Assembly: GCA_031264645.1 (NCBI GenBank)
Contig: JAISDR010000025.1
Location: forward strand, 1 to 7,735
Length of the DNA: 7,735 nt
Reading direction: 5' to 3'
Source: Prevotellaceae bacterium
Lineage (GTDB): Bacteria > Bacteroidota > Bacteroidia > Bacteroidales > UBA932
The notes beneath the pieces are model-generated. The model made no database searches. It saw only the letters and a list, made by a program, of their open reading frames with translations, and was not told the DNA's origin. This document shows positions 4,998 to 7,735 of this stretch, one piece after another. A program made the position numbers and the translations under genes. Every line of letters begins with the position of its first letter. Within the stretch, counting starts at the first letter, position 1.

Positions 4998-5513
4998 TTA
5001 CCTGTCTATTTTAAATTCGTATTTCACATTTTTCAGTTCCTCATTCGCCATGAGTACTTTTTGAGCCAGTTCGGACTTAAACTTTTTAAATCTCTTCATG
5101 AGTTCTTCATCGGCAAGCGCAAGAATCTGAACTGCAAGTATTCCGGCATTGCGTGCGCCGTCGAGCGCCATTGTTGCCACCGGTATTCCGGCAGGCATCT
5201 GAAGGATGGAAAGAACTGAATCCCAACCGTCAATCGAGTTTGAAGACTTAATCGGCACTCCGATAACGGGAACTGGCGTTACGGCGGCGATAACCCCCGG
5301 AAGATGCGCCGCTCCTCCCGCGCCGGCAATAACAACTTTCACTCCCCTGTTCTCCAGATTACCCGCATATTCAGCCACCTGTAATGGTACCCGGTGCGCC
5401 GATAAAGCGTTAATCTCAAAAGGAACATTCATTTCATTTAAAAACCGGGCAGCGTCTTCCATTATCTTCAAATCCGAAACGCTTCCCATCACTATGCTAA
5501 CTTTTGCATCCAT
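4998..5513 (-). CDS. purE: N5-carboxyaminoimidazole ribonucleotide mutase (class I PurE)
   Basis: PurE moves the carboxylate of N5-CAIR to give CAIR in de novo purine synthesis. The 171-residue protein carries the family signatures GSVSD (10-14), the phosphate- and ribose-binding SAHR (38-41) with its catalytic histidine, GAGGAAHLPG (64-73), and SIDGWDSVLSILQMP (93-107) followed by ARNAGILA. These fit class I (bacterial) PurE, which needs PurK to make N5-CAIR; purK is not in the window. About 30 lysine-rich C-terminal residues lie beyond the core fold. The ATG at 5513 lies three bases after the preceding stop and the gene ends three bases before gltX, so it sits firmly inside the operon. Confidence 0.96.
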   Translation of the reverse strand: MDAKVSIVMGSVSDLKIMEDAARFLNEMNVPFEINALSAHRVPLQVAEYAGNLENRGVKVVIAGAGGAAHLPGVIAAVTPVPVIGVPIKSSNSIDGWDSVLSILQMPAGIPVATMALDGARNAGILAVQILALADEELMKRFKKFKSELAQKVLMANEELKNVKYEFKIDR

Positions 5514-5516
5514 ATT

Positions 5517-6302
5517 TTAACTGTTTTTTTTCACATTCATAATATACCCGGACATAGCAGAGTATATTTCTCTCAATTCTGCATTCGCCTGTAAAAAATT
5601 CAAATGCTTTTCGACAATCGCCATGTCCCCGCGTACTGCCGGACCTGTCTGTACTTTTGCAGGATTTCCCGAATCGAAAGCTTTTTTCGTAGTCTCATCG
5701 ACAAGAAGTTTCAAGTCGTGAAAGTCAATCCCGAACTCATTGCAAATATCAAAGGCGCACGACAGTAATCCGTTTACAAAGTTACACGAAAAGGCTCCCG
5801 CAATATGCAGGCCCATGCGCTTTTCGGAATCCAGAACATATACCCTGCGGGAAATCCTTTGTGCCAATTCCCTTATTTTAAGCAGCGTATATTCGGAATC
5901 GGCTTCGATGTAAACAGGCACGGACGAGAAATCCGTAACGGGTCTTGCCGCCGAAAAAGTCTGGAACGGATAAAACGCTCCGTAATTTGAACAGTATGGC
6001 TCAAGCGCTTTGATATCAGTGCTTCCCGACGTGTGCAGAATAATGGAATCCTTAGCCGCAACTTCTCCGAGCATGGAAGCAGTTTCTTCTATACAATTGT
6101 CCGTTACCGATAAAAGGTAAAAATCGGCGTCCCCCAGTTCCCGTATTGAGCGAACAGGCTGGGCGTCAACCTGCTTTGCAAGATTTGCCGCATGTTCGAA
6201 AGTCCGCGAATATATCCGCGTAACTTCGACGCCCGACTTTTTTAATGCCGGAACTGCTGACGCCGCTAAATTTCCCGCTCCGATAACTGCAAGGGTATTC
6301 AT
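5517..6302 (-). CDS. Rossmann-fold / DUF2520 domain protein (putative NAD(P)-dependent oxidoreductase)
   Basis: A 261-residue soluble protein whose N-terminus VIGAGNLAAS (6-15) is a dinucleotide-binding GxGNxA loop, followed by beta strands ending in YLLSVTDN (62-69) and ILHTSGSTD (88-96), as in the ProC / F420-dependent NADP oxidoreductase / ketopantoate reductase group. The C-terminal half has the DUF2520 helices, with GAFYPFQTFS (108-117), HIAGAFSCNFVNGL (166-179) and TGPAVRGD (219-226). This pair of domains is widespread in Bacteroidetes, but its substrate is unknown to me. The GxGNxA loop implies NAD(P) binding; catalysis is inferred. It sits 15 bp after greA and three bp before purE, so it is co-transcribed with both. 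The position does not by itself imply a purine role. Confidence 0.87.
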   Translation of the reverse strand: MNTLAVIGAGNLAASAVPALKKSGVEVTRIYSRTFEHAANLAKQVDAQPVRSIRELGDADFYLLSVTDNCIEETASMLGEVAAKDSIILHTSGSTDIKALEPYCSNYGAFYPFQTFSAARPVTDFSSVPVYIEADSEYTLLKIRELAQRISRRVYVLDSEKRMGLHIAGAFSCNFVNGLLSCAFDICNEFGIDFHDLKLLVDETTKKAFDSGNPAKVQTGPAVRGDMAIVEKHLNFLQANAELREIYSAMSGYIMNVKKNS

Positions 6303-6317
6303 CTCATATATAACCGT

Positions 6318-6791
6318 CTATATGGATATATCAAGTATTTCGAGTTGCATCACGCCGGCTGGAATATTGACTTCCACTGTTTCGCCTTTCTTGTGCCCCA
6401 TCAAAGCTCTGGCAATAGGGGTACCGACAGACAGCTTGCTTTCCTTCAGATTGGCTTCGGCTTCGGCAACCAGAGTGTATTCCATTACAGCTTTTGTCCC
6501 GAGATTCTTCAGTTTCACCTTGCTCAGTATCTGAACTTTGGAGGAATCGATCTTCGATTTGTCAATAACTCTTGCATTGGCTATCTTTCCTTCCATTTCG
6601 GAAATTCTCATTTCCAGCATTCCCTGCGCTTCTTTTGCAGCATCGTATTCTGCATTTTCCGACAAATCGCCCTTGTCTCTTGCTTCGGCAATCTGCCGTG
6701 ATATTTCGGGTCTCTCAACACTCCTCAGATGTTCCAACTCGACACGAAGTTTTTGAAGCCCTTCTTCCGTAATATATTGAGTCTTAACCAT
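6318..6791 (-). CDS. greA: Transcription elongation factor GreA
   Basis: GreA enters the secondary channel of RNA polymerase and stimulates cleavage of backtracked RNA. The 157-residue length is typical. Residues 1-75 form the antiparallel coiled coil (ITEEGLQKLRVELEHL), with the acidic tip GDLSENAEY (41-49) holding the metal-coordinating pair D42 and E45. Residues about 80-157 form the FKBP-like domain, ending with SVGTPIARALMGHKKGETVEV (121-141). The intact tip and full length favour GreA over inactive homologues. It is the first gene of the co-directional run, preceded by a long non-coding gap with a -7 octamer 78 bp upstream, so it probably leads the operon. Confidence 0.96.
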   Translation of the reverse strand: MVKTQYITEEGLQKLRVELEHLRSVERPEISRQIAEARDKGDLSENAEYDAAKEAQGMLEMRISEMEGKIANARVIDKSKIDSSKVQILSKVKLKNLGTKAVMEYTLVAEAEANLKESKLSVGTPIARALMGHKKGETVEVNIPAGVMQLEILDISI

Positions 6792-6869
6792 GACACTTAT
6801 ATTATTAAGTTTTTAAAACAAAAAAGAATTCTGCACTTTGCAACAGAACTCTTATACGTATATTTTCGG

Positions 6870-6877
6870 CAAATGTA
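6870..6877 (-). promoter_or_regulatory. Candidate -7 element for the greA operon
   Basis: The minus strand reads TACATTTG, matching TAnnTTTG, 78 bp upstream of the greA ATG. A start near 6864 would give a leader of about 70 nt. It sits in AT-rich sequence and lacks a clear TTTG -33 box, so it is only moderately supported. Confidence 0.45.
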
Positions 6878-7090
6878 ATGTTTTTTTTTGAAATGATACA
6901 TTTTCCCGAAATTTTTTTTTCGATAAGCCCCGTTTTCGTAATGTCTTTCTCAAAAAACGTTTCGACGATTTGGATAGAAGGCAATAAGGGAGGGGGAGAG
7001 TGTATTGACTGTCGAACTTTGGTTTCAAAATATCGCTTTTTCTTATTCAGATTGTGCCTGCAATTGTCAGATATTTTCCATCCGGCTGAT

Positions 7091-7123
7091 CAAAGGTATT
7101 TTTTTATAAATTACATGTTTCAA
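7091..7123 (-). promoter_or_regulatory. Second promoter-like site far upstream of greA (TTG-N22-TACCTTTG)
   Basis: TACCTTTG (7098-7091) is an exact copy of the octamer used elsewhere in the window, preceded 22 bp upstream by TTG. It would give greA a leader of about 300 nt, or start an unannotated small transcript. The first downstream ATG (7081) opens only four codons. Confidence 0.4.
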
Positions 7124-7126
7124 GCG

Positions 7127-7167
7127 GAAAACACGTATGTTTTTACGCTAAACGGACGCACGTTTTC
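7127..7167. other. Imperfect inverted repeat downstream of the fucosidase
   Basis: GAAAAC (7127-7132) pairs with GTTTTC (7162-7167). After a 2-nt bulge, 7135-7140 pairs with 7156-7161 apart from one mismatch and one G-U. It lies about 55 bp past the fucosidase stop and upstream of the 7091-7098 octamer. No T-run follows on either strand, so a terminator role is not supported. Confidence 0.3.
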
Positions 7168-7219
7168 GTCAATTGCATGATTATATATGGAACAGCATCG
7201 AATAGAAATATGCCGCTTG

Positions 7220-7735
7220 TCATTCATATTTTTCAAGCGATTCCGGTACGGGAATAAGGTTCGGGATGATTTTCAGACAAACTGCATACTCGCAGGGTTT
7301 CGTTTCAGGCATGATGACATGCAGAGCGTCGTCCTTTTGCTCAAATGTCAATTCGCCTTCAACTCCCAGCATTCCAACTGATTTTATCCGACGATATCTT
7401 TCCGCCGAGAACGCTTTTACTGAAACCTTTTCAGCCGGCGTTCCACAAATAAAGACATAAACCGTGTCGCCCCTGACAGTGAAACGGAAATCCTGCCCGG
7501 TCAATGTCGCCATGCCGGTAAAATAGCCGCCGCCGACTTTTGTCGGACCTTCGCCGAAAATGGAATACGGACGGGTTTCGTAAATCCCCTCTCCGTTTAC
7601 TTTAAGCCATTTGCCGATTTCCTTCAGCAGGGCAATCGCTTTGTCGTCAAGCGTTCCGTCTGCACGCGGCGGCACATTCAACAAAAGATTCCCGTTCTTG
7701 CTGACAATATCAATCAGGCGGTCAATGACATTTTT
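7220..7735 (-). CDS. Alpha-L-fucosidase (GH29), C-terminal fragment cut by window edge
   Basis: GH29 enzymes release alpha-linked L-fucose from host or plant glycans. In Bacteroidetes they usually act outside the cell or in the periplasm. The visible 171 residues begin in frame at the window edge with VIDRLIDIVSKNGNLLLNVP (3-22) and PRADG (23-27), a hallmark of the end of the GH29 catalytic barrel. They continue through IGKWLKVNGEGIYETRP (40-56), then a C-terminal beta-sandwich region (FRFTVRGDTVYVFICGTP). The catalytic nucleophile and any signal peptide lie upstream, outside the window. The reading frame is intact to the TGA. The gene is co-directional with greA but separated by 428 bp, so it is probably a separate unit. 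The family is secure; substrate linkage cannot be told from this part. Confidence 0.9.
   Translation of the reverse strand, partial: KNVIDRLIDIVSKNGNLLLNVPPRADGTLDDKAIALLKEIGKWLKVNGEGIYETRPYSIFGEGPTKVGGGYFTGMATLTGQDFRFTVRGDTVYVFICGTPAEKVSVKAFSAERYRRIKSVGMLGVEGELTFEQKDDALHVIMPETKPCEYAVCLKIIPNLIPVPESLEKYE

Larger units (their letters stand above)
6792..7219. other. 428-bp non-coding gap between the fucosidase and greA
   Basis: No protein gene is supported. The gap holds two minus-strand promoter-like octamers (6870-6877 and 7091-7098), a purine-rich tract with runs of G at about 6985-7000 on the plus strand, several T/A homopolymer runs at 6880-6920, and an imperfect hairpin at 7127-7167. No standard terminator for the fucosidase is evident. 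A 100-codon plus-strand frame (6878-7180) has a low-complexity Phe-rich start and no family resemblance. Confidence 0.7.

Noticed and set aside
6793..6897. 34-codon minus-strand frame starting MYHFKKKHY just upstream of greA
   Set aside because: It overlaps the candidate greA promoter, is very AT-rich and ends in low-complexity sequence, so there is nothing to support it beyond an ATG.
6878..7180. 100-codon plus-strand frame in the gap before greA
   Set aside because: It starts in a T homopolymer giving MFFFE, has no promoter octamer on the plus strand and resembles no family I know.
7121..7219. 7-bp inverted repeat CAAGCGG (7121-7127) and CCGCTTG (7213-7219) flanking the fucosidase 3' region
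   Set aside because: The arms are 85 bp apart and only 7 bp long, which is expected by chance at this scale. No transposase is nearby.

Overview
The window looks like a chromosomal segment of a Bacteroidetes bacterium, most likely Bacteroidales. Three things point there: exact TAnnTTTG octamers (the Bacteroidetes -7 promoter element) ahead of several genes, weak or absent Shine-Dalgarno sequences, and the protein style (Bacteroidetes-type aspartate kinase N-terminus, class I PurE, GH29 fucosidase, DUF2520 protein). All genes I can support lie on the minus strand, so the biological reading order runs from high to low coordinates.

Layout in reading order. (1) 7735-7220: the 3' end of a GH29 alpha-L-fucosidase, cut by the window edge. 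(2) 7219-6792: a 428-bp non-coding gap with two promoter-like octamers pointing at greA. (3) 6791-2203: a tight housekeeping run of greA, a Rossmann/DUF2520 protein, purE, gltX and rimO, with gaps of 15, 3, 3 and 35 bp, very probably one operon. It joins transcription elongation, purine synthesis, glutamyl-tRNA charging and ribosomal protein S12 modification. rimO appears to start at TTG and ends inside a pair of tandem 19-bp palindromes. (4) 2120-1068: a long-chain polyprenyl diphosphate synthase, probably making the menaquinone side chain, with its own candidate promoter. (5) 994-509: an AT-rich orphan gene whose C-terminal two thirds resembles the tRNA-nuclease domain found at CdiA C-termini and on phage head proteins. 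It has its own promoter and no recognisable immunity gene beside it. (6) 550-156: a tandem duplication of about 190 bp with a 205-bp period. (7) 101-1: the first 33 codons of aspartate kinase, cut by the window edge.

The most unusual part is 102-550. Each repeat unit has a 110-bp core that is identical in both copies. The core begins with a plus-strand TACCTTTG promoter octamer and can fold into three small hairpins. It is followed by a 7-bp GC-rich hairpin whose outermost pair differs between copies by a compensatory change (A-T versus G-C). The unit then ends in the last 13 codons and stop of the nuclease-like gene. Copy 2 supplies the real 3' end of that gene; copy 1 is a relic of a second, lost relative. 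I read this as two tandem copies of a putative structured small RNA facing a toxin-like gene tail to tail, or as a dispersed Bacteroidales repeat that carries a promoter. Sequence alone cannot separate these two readings.
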